From Flavobacteriales bacterium (lineage in GTDB: Bacteria; Bacteroidota; Bacteroidia; Flavobacteriales_E; Vicingaceae), in the NCBI GenBank assembly GCA_013359255.1, contig JABWCF010000005.1, forward strand, positions 62,001 to 126,000: a DNA stretch of 64,000 bases, written 5' to 3'. Made by a program: the position numbers and the translations under genes. The notes beneath the pieces were generated by a model, which was not told the origin of the DNA, searched no databases, and was given only the letters and a program-made list of their open reading frames with translations. Shown piece by piece: positions 30,388-39,951 of the stretch (position 1 is the first letter of the stretch; each line of letters opens with the position of its first letter).

Positions 30388-31164
30388 ATGAAACATTTAT
30401 TTCTAATCATTGCAATAAGTTTTGTTTCTATAGGGTTTGCTCAAACTAGTGAGGTGTGGAATCAAAAAGACTCTAAAGGCTTAAAGCAAGGCAAATGGAA
30501 AAAACACTACGATACGGGTGAAGTATATTGGATAGGAGAATTTAAAAACGATAAACCCATCAACCAATTTATTTACTACTTTAAATCGGGAGCCGTACTG
30601 CTTGAAGTAATCCACTTTCCAAATGCCATATCAAGAGCCACATTCTACTATGAAACCGGAGAAGTAGCTGCTGCAGGAAAATACTACAAACAACAACGAG
30701 ATAGTATTTGGGTGCATTATTATCCTAAAGGAAATAAAATGTCTCAGGAAAAATACATTAATGGAAAACGCTACGGAACTTCTACTGATTACTACCAAAA
30801 CGGTAATGTGTTACGGGAACAAGAATGGGAAAATAATTTAGAACACGGATTAACCAAAATGTACTACGAAAACGGAAAACTAAAAGAACAAAAACGATAT
30901 AAAATGGGAAGTTTAGAAGGTTTGTGCTCTTTATATGAATCCAATGGAAATATATACATGCAAGGCTCTTATCTTAAAGATGTAAAACATGGTACATGGT
31001 ACACGTATAAAAACGGGAAACAAAACAAAACCATGGAATACGAATACGGAAAATGCAAGGGATGTGATGAAATAGTACCATTAGATGAACCCATAGAAAA
31101 AATTACCGATCAGGATATTATTGATGAGTTCTATAAAAAATACGGAAACCTTATCGGAAAATAA
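30388..31164 (+). CDS. MORN-repeat (YwqK-like) secreted protein
   Basis: Signal peptide; repeats such as KQGKWKKHYDTGEVYWIGEFKNDKP, NGNVLREQEWENNLEHG. Confidence 0.85.
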   Translation: MKHLFLIIAISFVSIGFAQTSEVWNQKDSKGLKQGKWKKHYDTGEVYWIGEFKNDKPINQFIYYFKSGAVLLEVIHFPNAISRATFYYETGEVAAAGKYYKQQRDSIWVHYYPKGNKMSQEKYINGKRYGTSTDYYQNGNVLREQEWENNLEHGLTKMYYENGKLKEQKRYKMGSLEGLCSLYESNGNIYMQGSYLKDVKHGTWYTYKNGKQNKTMEYEYGKCKGCDEIVPLDEPIEKITDQDIIDEFYKKYGNLIGK

Positions 31165-31165
31165 A

Positions 31166-32275
31166 ATGAGTAAACAGGGAAAAATAATGGTAGCCATGAG
31201 TGGAGGAATTGATAGTTCTGTGGCTGCTATGCTGTTGCACGAGCAAGGATACGAAGTAATTGGTGTAACCATGAAAACCTGGGATCACCAATCGTCTGGC
31301 TCTTCCAAAAAAACTTCGGGTTGTTGCAGTTTAGACGATATTAACGATGCACGTATTTTAGCCGTAAACATGGGCTTTCACCATTTAATCATAGATATAC
31401 GAGAAGAATTTGATAAATATATTGTAAGTAATTTCGTTAACGAATATTTAGCCGGAAGAACCCCTAACCCCTGTGTACTTTGCAATACCCACATTAAATG
31501 GGAAGCACTCATAAAAAGAGCAAACCAACTCGATTGCGAATTTATTGCCACCGGGCATTATGCACAAGTACGCGAAGAGAACAACCGCTTTATCATTTCA
31601 AAAGGGGCAGATGAGTGGAAAGACCAGTCGTATGTTTTATGGGGGCTCTCTCAGCAAAATTTAAAAAGAACAGTTTTGCCTCTCGGAAAATTTAAAAAGA
31701 ACGAAATACGCCAAATGGCCAAAGAAAGAGATTTTGAAGAACTTTCTAAAAAAGCCGAAAGCTATGAAATCTGCTTTGTGCCAGATAACGATTATCGAGC
31801 CTTCCTTAACCACAAAGTAGAAGGTTTACAAGAAAAATTAGCAGGGGGCGATTTTGTAGACACTTCCGGAAAATTTCTCGGGAAACACAGAGGATATCCC
31901 TTTTACACTGTAGGGCAGCGCAAAGGACTGGAAATAGCATTTGGCGAACCCTATTTTGTTATTCGTATCCACCCCGAAACAAATCAAGTGGTGTTGGGTA
32001 CCAAAGAAGAACTAAATAAACAGGTTATGTTCGTTAAGGAACCCAATCTTATAAAATACGAATCGCTCACACACGAAATAGAGGCTCTTACCAAAATACG
32101 CTACAAAGATGCCGGCACATTTTCAACCTTATCTTCTCTCGAATCTGGGAATATTAAAGTTGATTTTCATACCCCTGTAAGCGGAATTGCTCCGGGTCAA
32201 TCGGCTGTATTTTACGAAGAAAATGATTTACTCGGAGGCGGTTTTATCTGTAACTCCAATTTGGTAGATGAATAA
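31166..32275 (+). CDS. mnmA: tRNA-specific 2-thiouridylase MnmA
   Basis: VAMSGGIDSSVAAMLL, GRTPNPCVLCN, FIATGHYAQV, GQRKGLEIAFGEPYFV; start trimmed to ATG 31166. Confidence 0.95.
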   Translation: MSKQGKIMVAMSGGIDSSVAAMLLHEQGYEVIGVTMKTWDHQSSGSSKKTSGCCSLDDINDARILAVNMGFHHLIIDIREEFDKYIVSNFVNEYLAGRTPNPCVLCNTHIKWEALIKRANQLDCEFIATGHYAQVREENNRFIISKGADEWKDQSYVLWGLSQQNLKRTVLPLGKFKKNEIRQMAKERDFEELSKKAESYEICFVPDNDYRAFLNHKVEGLQEKLAGGDFVDTSGKFLGKHRGYPFYTVGQRKGLEIAFGEPYFVIRIHPETNQVVLGTKEELNKQVMFVKEPNLIKYESLTHEIEALTKIRYKDAGTFSTLSSLESGNIKVDFHTPVSGIAPGQSAVFYEENDLLGGGFICNSNLVDE

Positions 32276-32951
32276 AATAAAACATATTCATTTCATCTTA
32301 ATACTTACTGTGTGTTTTATCTCTTGCAGAAAAAAAGATGTAAAAATACCCTCTATGGGATACGAATATTTCCCAACAGAAATAGGGAAATATGTAATTT
32401 ATAAGGTAGATAGCATTGTGTATGATGATTTTTACATACCCGTTAAAATAGATACCTTTTCTTTTTTAGTAAAAGAAATGATTGATGCTGAATTGGAGAA
32501 GACGGCAAACAAAAAAACATTAAGGGTAGTGCGTTTTATTAAAAAAACCGATACTACCGATTGGGAAATAAATAAAGCCACAATGCACCAATTAACTACC
32601 AGCACAGCAGAAAGAGTAGAGGATAATCAGAGATATATAAAACTTATTTTTCCGCCCGCAGAAAATAAAACATGGAACGGAAATGCCTATAACACAATGG
32701 GAGAGCAAAAATATAAATACAAAAACGTGAATAAAAAAATAGAACTAAACACGTTTATTTTCGATACCACTCTTACTGTTATTCAACAAGATGAAGAGAA
32801 CCTGATTGAGAAATTTTATATCGAAGAAAAATATGCAAGTGGAGTGGGCTTGATATACAAAAAAAACACTTCATTAAAAACCGAAGTAAGCGGCAATATC
32901 AAAAGCGGATTTGACGTTACCTATACCATTACCCAATTTGGAAAAGAATGA
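32268..32951 (+). CDS. hypothetical lipoprotein
   Basis: ILTVCFISCRKKD lipobox; overlaps mnmA end and S8 peptidase start. Confidence 0.7.
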   Translation: MNKIKHIHFILILTVCFISCRKKDVKIPSMGYEYFPTEIGKYVIYKVDSIVYDDFYIPVKIDTFSFLVKEMIDAELEKTANKKTLRVVRFIKKTDTTDWEINKATMHQLTTSTAERVEDNQRYIKLIFPPAENKTWNGNAYNTMGEQKYKYKNVNKKIELNTFIFDTTLTVIQQDEENLIEKFYIEEKYASGVGLIYKKNTSLKTEVSGNIKSGFDVTYTITQFGKE

Positions 32952-34600
32952 AAACACTAATCTGTCTTTTTTATCTAGTACTCTTTCTTATTTCTAAACA
33001 CTCTCTCGCCCAAAACGAATGGGTGCAATATGCCGTTTACCTTACCGATAAAAATTACTCTCAATATTCAATTCATAAACCTAACGAATTTTTATCGCAA
33101 AGAGCCATAGACCGAAGAAAACGATTTCATATTCCCATTACCGAGACTGATTTACCCGTGAGTGATTCTTATCTTATTCAAATAGCTCAATTTGGAATAA
33201 ATACACAGCAAACCAGTAAATGGTTAAATGCTTTACTAATTAAAGTTCCTATACAATTTAACATAGAGGTAATTAAAACTTTACCATTTGTAGAAAAAGT
33301 AGAAAAAGTATTTGATTCATCGATTAAACAAAATAAGATAACAAATAAATTTTTGTTTGAAGGCGAATTAAGTACCTCTTTTGATTATGGTCTTTCCGAC
33401 AATCAAATTAAAATGATAAATGCCGATGCCCTTCACGAAATGGGCTATAGGGGAGAAGGAATGATTATAGCCGTACTCGATGCAGGTTTTAACAATACAC
33501 AAAATGTTTCAGGGTTAGCACATCTATTTTCCGAAAACAGAATTCTGGGAGTTAAAGATTTTGTAGCCAACGATGGCTCTGTTTTTGAAGATCATCAACA
33601 CGGAACCAATGTTCTCTCGGTAATGGCAGCCAATTTACCGGGGCAAATAGTGGGCTCCGGACCCATGGCATCGTATTGGCTAATACGTACCGAAGATGCT
33701 GCCACCGAATCCATAGCCGAAGAATTTAACTGGGTGTTAGGGGCCGAGTTTGCCGATAGTGTAGGAGCTGATGTTATTAATTCCTCCTTAGGATATACTA
33801 CCTTCGATAATTCTTTGGACGACCACACTTACCAAGATTTAGACGGAAATACCACTGTTATAACCAAAGGAGCCAATATCGCTGCGTCTAAAGGAATATT
33901 AGTGGTAAACAGTGCCGGAAATTCCGGCTCAGACCCCTGGCATTATATTGGGGCTCCTGCCGATGGGCATTCTGTATTAGCCATTGGAGCTGTTGATGCC
34001 AACGGAGAAATTGCTGCCTTTAGTTCCAGAGGGCCTTCTTACGATGGAAGAGTGAAACCAGATGTGTGCGGACAAGGAAATGGCACCACCCTTCTTTCTC
34101 CCACAGGAGCTGTATCTATTGGAAGTGGTACTTCTTTTTCTTCTCCGCTTATTGCAGGTATTTCGGCCTGTTTGTGGCAGGCCTTTCCTGATTCTTCTAA
34201 TTTTAAAATTATGGAAGCCATTAAAATCAGTGCTCATAAGTACTCAAATCCTGATGCCGATTATGGATACGGTATTCCTAATTTTTACAGAGCCTTTCTT
34301 TATTTAGCCGGTATAACCTTATCTGATTATACAAAAGACCAACTTTTTTCAGTTGGAGCAAACCCTTTTACCGATAAAACCATGCTTGGTTTTTATTCTG
34401 CCAATGCCCAAAATATTACTGTTAAAATAACCGATGTAAGCGGAAAAACAATAGCTATGTACAGTAAAAATATGGCAAGAGGAGGAGTAGAACTTATTCC
34501 GGTAAATTATAGCAATCAACTTCAGTCAGCCGGAATTTATCTTCTCACGGTGTTTGCTAACAATGGTAAATATTCGCTAAAGCTGATGAAGCAACAGTGA
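32948..34600 (+). CDS. S8 subtilisin-like peptidase with C-terminal type IX (type A-like) sorting domain
   Basis: AVLDAGF, HGTNVLSVMAA, SGTSFSSPLIAGI triad motifs; C-term FSVGANPFTDKTMLGF...GIYLLTVFANNGKYSLKLMKQ. Confidence 0.9.
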   Translation: MKTLICLFYLVLFLISKHSLAQNEWVQYAVYLTDKNYSQYSIHKPNEFLSQRAIDRRKRFHIPITETDLPVSDSYLIQIAQFGINTQQTSKWLNALLIKVPIQFNIEVIKTLPFVEKVEKVFDSSIKQNKITNKFLFEGELSTSFDYGLSDNQIKMINADALHEMGYRGEGMIIAVLDAGFNNTQNVSGLAHLFSENRILGVKDFVANDGSVFEDHQHGTNVLSVMAANLPGQIVGSGPMASYWLIRTEDAATESIAEEFNWVLGAEFADSVGADVINSSLGYTTFDNSLDDHTYQDLDGNTTVITKGANIAASKGILVVNSAGNSGSDPWHYIGAPADGHSVLAIGAVDANGEIAAFSSRGPSYDGRVKPDVCGQGNGTTLLSPTGAVSIGSGTSFSSPLIAGISACLWQAFPDSSNFKIMEAIKISAHKYSNPDADYGYGIPNFYRAFLYLAGITLSDYTKDQLFSVGANPFTDKTMLGFYSANAQNITVKITDVSGKTIAMYSKNMARGGVELIPVNYSNQLQSAGIYLLTVFANNGKYSLKLMKQQ

Positions 34601-35001
34601 TGAAATTAATTTTACTAAAAGAGGAGTTGCATTTCAAAACCTCTCGAAGCGGGGGAAAAGGTGGGCAGCACGTAAATAAAACGTCAACTAAAGTAGATCT
34701 GTTTTTTGATATTAAAAACAGCGAACTACTTTCGGAAGAAGATAAAAAACGAATTGAAAAAAAACTTTCTAATAGAATTACATCAGAGGGTGTTTTGGTT
34801 ATGAAATGCGATGAAAGTAGCTCACAGTTGGCTAATAAGAAAATACTCACCAACCGTTTTTTAGAACTCGTAGAAAATGCTTTATTAAAGCCCAAGAAGC
34901 GGAAGCCTACAAAGCCTGGCATAGCAGCTAAAGAAAGACGAATAAAGAAGAAGAAGGAAAGAGGAGAGATAAAAAAAATACGTAGCAAAAAGATTCAATA
35001 A
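34600..35001 (+). CDS. arfB: alternative ribosome-rescue factor ArfB / RF-like hydrolase
   Basis: FKTSRSGGKGGQHVNKTSTKV GGQ motif and Lys/Arg-rich C-terminal tail. Confidence 0.88.
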   Translation: MKLILLKEELHFKTSRSGGKGGQHVNKTSTKVDLFFDIKNSELLSEEDKKRIEKKLSNRITSEGVLVMKCDESSSQLANKKILTNRFLELVENALLKPKKRKPTKPGIAAKERRIKKKKERGEIKKIRSKKIQ

Positions 35002-35023
35002 ATAAATTCTATATCAGATTAAT

Positions 35024-36268
35024 TTAATCTATTTCTCCGCGTTTAAGTTTGATATTATATTTTATAACGAGTGCAAAATATAGTATTACTCCTGAGGCAT
35101 AGAGGCATGCGGTAATAAAAAACACCTGATAGTATGGAAAACCGCTTTCGCGTAATACTTTAAAAATGCGAGAACTGATAAACCAGCTTCCGCTCCATAT
35201 GGCTGCTGTAATAGCACTCATTATTTCCCTGTTTTTATTTCCTACATAACCCATTACTACTTCCGATGTCATAGGGCCAGCCATGTTCATTAGTGGCTGT
35301 CGCATAATGTAGCAGGCAACAGCAATATAAATAGCAGCGTGCATGTTTTTGTAAAGTTCGGTAGATGCCATTAAAATCAAGGCCAGAATGGCTAAAGATT
35401 GAGTAAGAGGAATAGCGGTTTTAAATCCTAGCTTATTTTTAATATAAGGCACTTGTACGGCTGCAAAAGCTACCAATATGGCAGCAATTGCACCAATTAG
35501 CGAGAAGTTTTGTGAATCTAACTGATGCACATTGTAAAAAAAAATTCCGATAAAAGGAATGGTAAGCCCAGCACCTATTGCAATTAATAAGGTGGGTACC
35601 GTAGCTTGTATTATGGAAGTCCAGTCAAAATCGAGCAAATTCCATCGTGTGGTATTATCTTGTTCAAAATGTTCTTCAACAGGTACCATACTTTTTATAA
35701 AAAAGATTGCTGCTAAACTAATTATGATGAGTATTTCTAATAAGAGTTTTTCGGTAAAAAGAATGGGGTCTATATTTCGTAAAATAAAAATAATAAACCC
35801 GCTGCTGATAGAGGCAAAACTGAATGTAGCGTAACTTAAAGAGATAGCACTGGTTCTGTCTTGTGCATGAGTGTTTCGGAGTATGTAGGGTAATACAGGA
35901 ATTTGAATCAGGGTAAAAGAAATACCCCATAAAAACATAGTTATATAAAGCAGAGTAGATTGGTGTTGGTGAATAGACTGAACAATCATCCACGCTAATG
36001 CGGGAACAAAATAAACGGCTATTTTAAAGAAGGGGTACAGTTTTTTACCCTTAATATGAAGGCCAAGTGGAACGGATAAAATTAATACGCCTAAGAAACG
36101 AAACGAAACATAATCGGCACTTTCATGGTCGGGGTAACCTTCTTTTTGCATATAAATAAGCATAATAAGCATAAAAGAGGTATTTATGAGTTGTAGAAAA
36201 AACTCGGCCGCTATAAGCTTCAGTAAATTACGGTTTAAGTTCGAATAGTATTTAAGAAATTTAAACAT
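35024..36268 (-). CDS. MFS transporter
   Basis: ~12 hydrophobic segments over 414 aa; MFS-like layout. Confidence 0.75.
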   Translation of the reverse strand: MFKFLKYYSNLNRNLLKLIAAEFFLQLINTSFMLIMLIYMQKEGYPDHESADYVSFRFLGVLILSVPLGLHIKGKKLYPFFKIAVYFVPALAWMIVQSIHQHQSTLLYITMFLWGISFTLIQIPVLPYILRNTHAQDRTSAISLSYATFSFASISSGFIIFILRNIDPILFTEKLLLEILIIISLAAIFFIKSMVPVEEHFEQDNTTRWNLLDFDWTSIIQATVPTLLIAIGAGLTIPFIGIFFYNVHQLDSQNFSLIGAIAAILVAFAAVQVPYIKNKLGFKTAIPLTQSLAILALILMASTELYKNMHAAIYIAVACYIMRQPLMNMAGPMTSEVVMGYVGNKNREIMSAITAAIWSGSWFISSRIFKVLRESGFPYYQVFFITACLYASGVILYFALVIKYNIKLKRGEID

Positions 36269-37175
36269 GCCCTTGTGTCCGAATAAACTGCACTATTTCA
36301 TCAAACTGATTAGATTTAAACCACGTATATTTTTTATCTCTTCTAAACCAGGTAAGTTGTCTGCGGGCGTACCTTCTGGTATTTTTTTTAATTTCTTCTT
36401 TGGCTTGTTCTAAAGAAAAAATATTTTCGAAGTATAAAAAAAGTTCGTTGTAACCAACGGTTTTTAATGGAGTAAGGTTTTTGTGTGCAAAAACTTTTTG
36501 GGCTTCTTCGAGAAATCCGTTTTGGAACATCGTTTCAGTCCGGTTATTTATTTTTTTATAGAGTTCTTCTGTTTCTTCGGCAATTACTATTTTAATAACT
36601 TTAAAAGGTCTTGTGTTGGGTATTCCTTTTCGTAATATAGAGTATGGTTTGCCCGAAACAAGGCATACTTCAAGGGCTCTGAGTAATCTTTTTGGATTTT
36701 GCAAATCTACGGTACGATAAAAATCAGGGTCTTTTTGCAGCAATAATTCCTGAAGGGCTGTAATTCCCTGATTTTGGTAAATGTCATTTAATTCGGCTCG
36801 AATCTTAAGGTTGGCGTCTGGCATTTCTTTATCAAATCCATTACAAAGTGCATCGATGTACAATCCGGAACCACCACATAAAATAATTAGAGAGTGTTGA
36901 TTAAAAAGTGATTCTAACAAGGTTAGGGCTTCTTTTTCAAATTGGCTGGCGTTAATGGGGGTGTGTATGCTGTGCGAAGAAATAAAGAAATGTGGAATTT
37001 TTTTTAATTCAGAAGCAGAGGGCTGTGCTGTACCAATGGGTATTTCTTTATAGAACTGCCTTGAATCGGCAGAAAGAATAACAGTATTCAGTCTTTTTGC
37101 AAGAGAAATAGATAAAGAAGTTTTTCCAACTGCCGTGGGACCGGCAATTACAACAAGGTATTTATCGGGGTTCAT
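36261..37175 (-). CDS. miaA: tRNA dimethylallyltransferase
   Basis: VIAGPTAVGKTSLSISLAKRL, ILSADSRQFYKEIPIGTAQPS, GGSGLYIDAL, RRYARRQLTWFR. Confidence 0.96.
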   Translation of the reverse strand: MNPDKYLVVIAGPTAVGKTSLSISLAKRLNTVILSADSRQFYKEIPIGTAQPSASELKKIPHFFISSHSIHTPINASQFEKEALTLLESLFNQHSLIILCGGSGLYIDALCNGFDKEMPDANLKIRAELNDIYQNQGITALQELLLQKDPDFYRTVDLQNPKRLLRALEVCLVSGKPYSILRKGIPNTRPFKVIKIVIAEETEELYKKINNRTETMFQNGFLEEAQKVFAHKNLTPLKTVGYNELFLYFENIFSLEQAKEEIKKNTRRYARRQLTWFRRDKKYTWFKSNQFDEIVQFIRTQGHV

Positions 37176-37888
37176 TAAATATCTTTGTAATCATCTGGAT
37201 CTCCAAATCCGTCTAATTCATCTTCGTTAAAGCCCATCTCATCATCTTCTTCGGTGTCGTTTTCTGATGAAGAATCTTCTTCATCGTCTATCGAAGAGAT
37301 ACTTATTTCTAAGCTATCAGAATCAAGAGTGTCAATGTCTTCACCTTCGGAAAGAAGTTCATCAATAGCATTACCCATCAGCAGTTCATCGGCAGAAATG
37401 TTTTCTTTGCTTTTCTTTTTCTTTTTGCCAAATAAATCGTCAAAATCAGCCTCTATTTCTTCATCGGGAATAGGAGTAAGGTTTGGATGCTGAATGGGGG
37501 CATCGCCAATTACTTTAACACAGCGAGGATATGTGGCTTTACTATCTTCTTCGCTTATTTTAAGGAGTTCTACAAAGAAAGTCCATTTCACATTATAATC
37601 GTAGATAAATAAAAATTTTTGATGAGGGTCGTAAATGATTTTTCCGATTTTGGCATCGCCCATACTTAGTTTGCCATCGGGTATGGTTTTTACATTGGTT
37701 ACAAATTCTTTTCCTTTTTCCCATGCATCGTTGCTATTATAGAAAGAGGCCTGTTCGGTGGTGTCGAAGTTAAAAGATTGCAGAACACCCAAGTGTAAAT
37801 CGAAGAGCGATTGGTTAGCTTTTACTTCAACTTCTCGGTAAATATCTTCTTCGTCATCTAGGGTAGCTCGGAAACGGTAAGTTTTCAT
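37175..37888 (-). CDS. plasmid pRiA4b ORF-3-like protein with acidic C-terminal tail
   Basis: MKTYRFRATLDDEEDIYREVEVKANQSLFDLHLGVLQSFNFDTTEQASFY; C-term Asp/Glu-rich. Confidence 0.75.
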   Translation of the reverse strand: MKTYRFRATLDDEEDIYREVEVKANQSLFDLHLGVLQSFNFDTTEQASFYNSNDAWEKGKEFVTNVKTIPDGKLSMGDAKIGKIIYDPHQKFLFIYDYNVKWTFFVELLKISEEDSKATYPRCVKVIGDAPIQHPNLTPIPDEEIEADFDDLFGKKKKKSKENISADELLMGNAIDELLSEGEDIDTLDSDSLEISISSIDDEEDSSSENDTEEDDEMGFNEDELDGFGDPDDYKDI

Positions 37889-37944
37889 GTAACGGTTTCT
37901 TTTTTGCTGCTAATTTACTTTTTAAAAATTAAAAAAAAGCTTGT

Positions 37945-39360
37945 TTATTTAATTGGATGAAGCCCGAATTCTTTTGCTTTGCTAATCATGTAATTAAAAG
38001 CATCGGAATGGGTGTTTTTTATTTCGCCTTCTAAAATAGCGTCCTTAATGGCGTTTTTTAATATGCCTACGGTTTTACACGGACGAATATTAAAAATTTT
38101 CATTATTTCTTCGCCTGAAATGGGAGGTTGAAAGTTTCTTAGATGGTCTTTTTCTTCTACTTCTTTCAGCTTTTGTTTTACAAGTTCGAAATTTTTAAGG
38201 TATCGTTTTACTTTCGTTTCATTTTTAGAGGTTATGTCGGCATTGCAGAGTAACATCAGGTCGTCAATATCGTTACCAGCCTCAAAAAGAAGTCGTCTTA
38301 TAGCTGAGTCCGAAACTTTTTCTTGCACTAGGGCAATGGGTCTAAGGTGCAAACGAACTAATTTTTGAACATATTCCATTTTATGGTCGAGAGGTAATTT
38401 TAGCCGGCTAAAAATTCCTTTTACCATTCGGGAACCTTTGTCTTCATGTCCGTGGAATGTCCATCCAATTTGTGAGTCGAAGCGTTTGGTAACAGGTTTT
38501 GCTATATCGTGCATAATGGCAGCCCAACGTAACCATAAGTTGTTGGAGTTTTTTGCAATAGCATCTAACACCTCGAGGGTGTGGTAAAAATTATCTTTGT
38601 GCGATTTGCCGTTTTTGGTTTCAATGCCCTGCAGTGCGTACATTTCTGTAAAAATTATAGGAAGTAGCCCTGTATGGAAAAGGAGTTTAAACCCAATAGA
38701 TGGGGTGGGGGCGAGTATTATTTTATTGAGTTCATCGCTGATTCTCTCTTGCGAAACAATTTTTATTCTATGTGCATTTTTTGAAATGGCAGAAAACGAG
38801 TTTTTTTCGATGGTAAAGTTTAATTGAGTGGCAAAGCGTATTGCCCGCATCATTCGCAGGGGGTCATCGCTGTAGGTAATATCCGGATTAAGAGGGGTTC
38901 GAATTAATTTATTTTTCAGGTCTGTAATACCGTTAAAAGGGTCTAACAGGCTGCCAAATTTTTTTTTTGATAAATCGATGGCAATGGCGTTAATGGTAAA
39001 ATCTCTTCGGTTTTGGTCGTCTTCCAGAGTTCCTTCTTCAACCAATGGTTTTCTGGAGTTGCGTTGGTACGATTCTTTTCGTGCACCCACAAATTCAACA
39101 TCAATATCGTGGTATTTAAACATGGCAGTACCAAAATTTTTAAAGAAACTAACCTGCGGTTTTCCTAAAAGAGAAGCGGTGGCATTTGCCAACTCAATTC
39201 CACTTCCAATAGCTACAATGTCAATGTCTTTACACTCTCGGCCAAGTAATTGATCTCGTACAAATCCTCCAATAGCGTATGCTGGCATATCAAGCGTTTC
39301 CGAAGCTTCGGAAACTGCTTTAAATATAGGATTATCTACAAAATGGGCAAACAAAAACAA
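37945..39360 (-). CDS. CCA tRNA nucleotidyltransferase with HD domain
   Basis: AIGGFVRDQLLGRECKDIDIVAIG, RRDFTINAIAIDL, DPLRMMRAIRFATQL, MHDIAKPVTKRF. Confidence 0.94.
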   Translation of the reverse strand: MFLFAHFVDNPIFKAVSEASETLDMPAYAIGGFVRDQLLGRECKDIDIVAIGSGIELANATASLLGKPQVSFFKNFGTAMFKYHDIDVEFVGARKESYQRNSRKPLVEEGTLEDDQNRRDFTINAIAIDLSKKKFGSLLDPFNGITDLKNKLIRTPLNPDITYSDDPLRMMRAIRFATQLNFTIEKNSFSAISKNAHRIKIVSQERISDELNKIILAPTPSIGFKLLFHTGLLPIIFTEMYALQGIETKNGKSHKDNFYHTLEVLDAIAKNSNNLWLRWAAIMHDIAKPVTKRFDSQIGWTFHGHEDKGSRMVKGIFSRLKLPLDHKMEYVQKLVRLHLRPIALVQEKVSDSAIRRLLFEAGNDIDDLMLLCNADITSKNETKVKRYLKNFELVKQKLKEVEEKDHLRNFQPPISGEEIMKIFNIRPCKTVGILKNAIKDAILEGEIKNTHSDAFNYMISKAKEFGLHPIK

Positions 39361-39380
39361 AAAAATTTCTGTAAAACTAC

Positions 39381-39944
39381 TTATTTCCTTATAACCTCTA
39401 CTTCTCCATTTTGTTTAAGGCGAATAATAGAAGAAGCTTTGTTTGAAGAAGATTGATTTTGTGCGTGCTGAACAATGTAATCCATAAACGGAAAAATTTC
39501 TGAGTTTATTTCTGAGTAACCCTTAGGTGTGTTTTTACCTGAAAAATTAGCCGAGGTAGAAACAATAGGTTTTCCGAATGTAGAAATGAGTTTAGAGCAA
39601 AATGGGTCTTTTACCAATCGTATGGCAACAGTTCCGTCAATGGCAAGGGCTTCTTTCGGAAGATTAATGGGGTGTTCGTAAACAATAGTGAGTGGAGAAG
39701 TACTTATATCCATTAAATCCCATGCTAAGGCGGGTACTTCTTTTACGTAGCGGTTTAGCATAGCATCGGAATTTACAAGTATAACAAAACTTTTTTCCGA
39801 CTGTCTTTTTTTTAAGATGCTTATTTTTTTTATTGCAGAGGAATTTGTGGCATCACACCCTATTCCCCACACGGTGTCGGTAGGGTAAAGTATAACTCCT
39901 CCCGATTTTAGTGCATTACAGGCATTTGTAATATCTTGAATCAA
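39381..39944 (-). CDS. L-threonylcarbamoyladenylate synthase (Sua5/YciO/YrdC)
   Basis: GGVILYPTDTVWGIGCDATN, KKRQSEKSFVILV, GKPIVSTSANFSGKNTP. Confidence 0.92.
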   Translation of the reverse strand: MIQDITNACNALKSGGVILYPTDTVWGIGCDATNSSAIKKISILKKRQSEKSFVILVNSDAMLNRYVKEVPALAWDLMDISTSPLTIVYEHPINLPKEALAIDGTVAIRLVKDPFCSKLISTFGKPIVSTSANFSGKNTPKGYSEINSEIFPFMDYIVQHAQNQSSSNKASSIIRLKQNGEVEVIRK

Positions 39945-39951
39945 GAAATTT

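Noticed and set aside
30388-31164. MORN/YwqK proteins as toxin-antitoxin antitoxins
   Set aside because: The YwqK antitoxin label is generic; both proteins have signal peptides and no toxin-like neighbour.
37175-37888. Plasmid or IS remnant based on the pRiA4b ORF-3 / IS1096 TnpR-like name
   Set aside because: No transposase, terminal repeats or plasmid genes; the ORF is intact and coupled to miaA.
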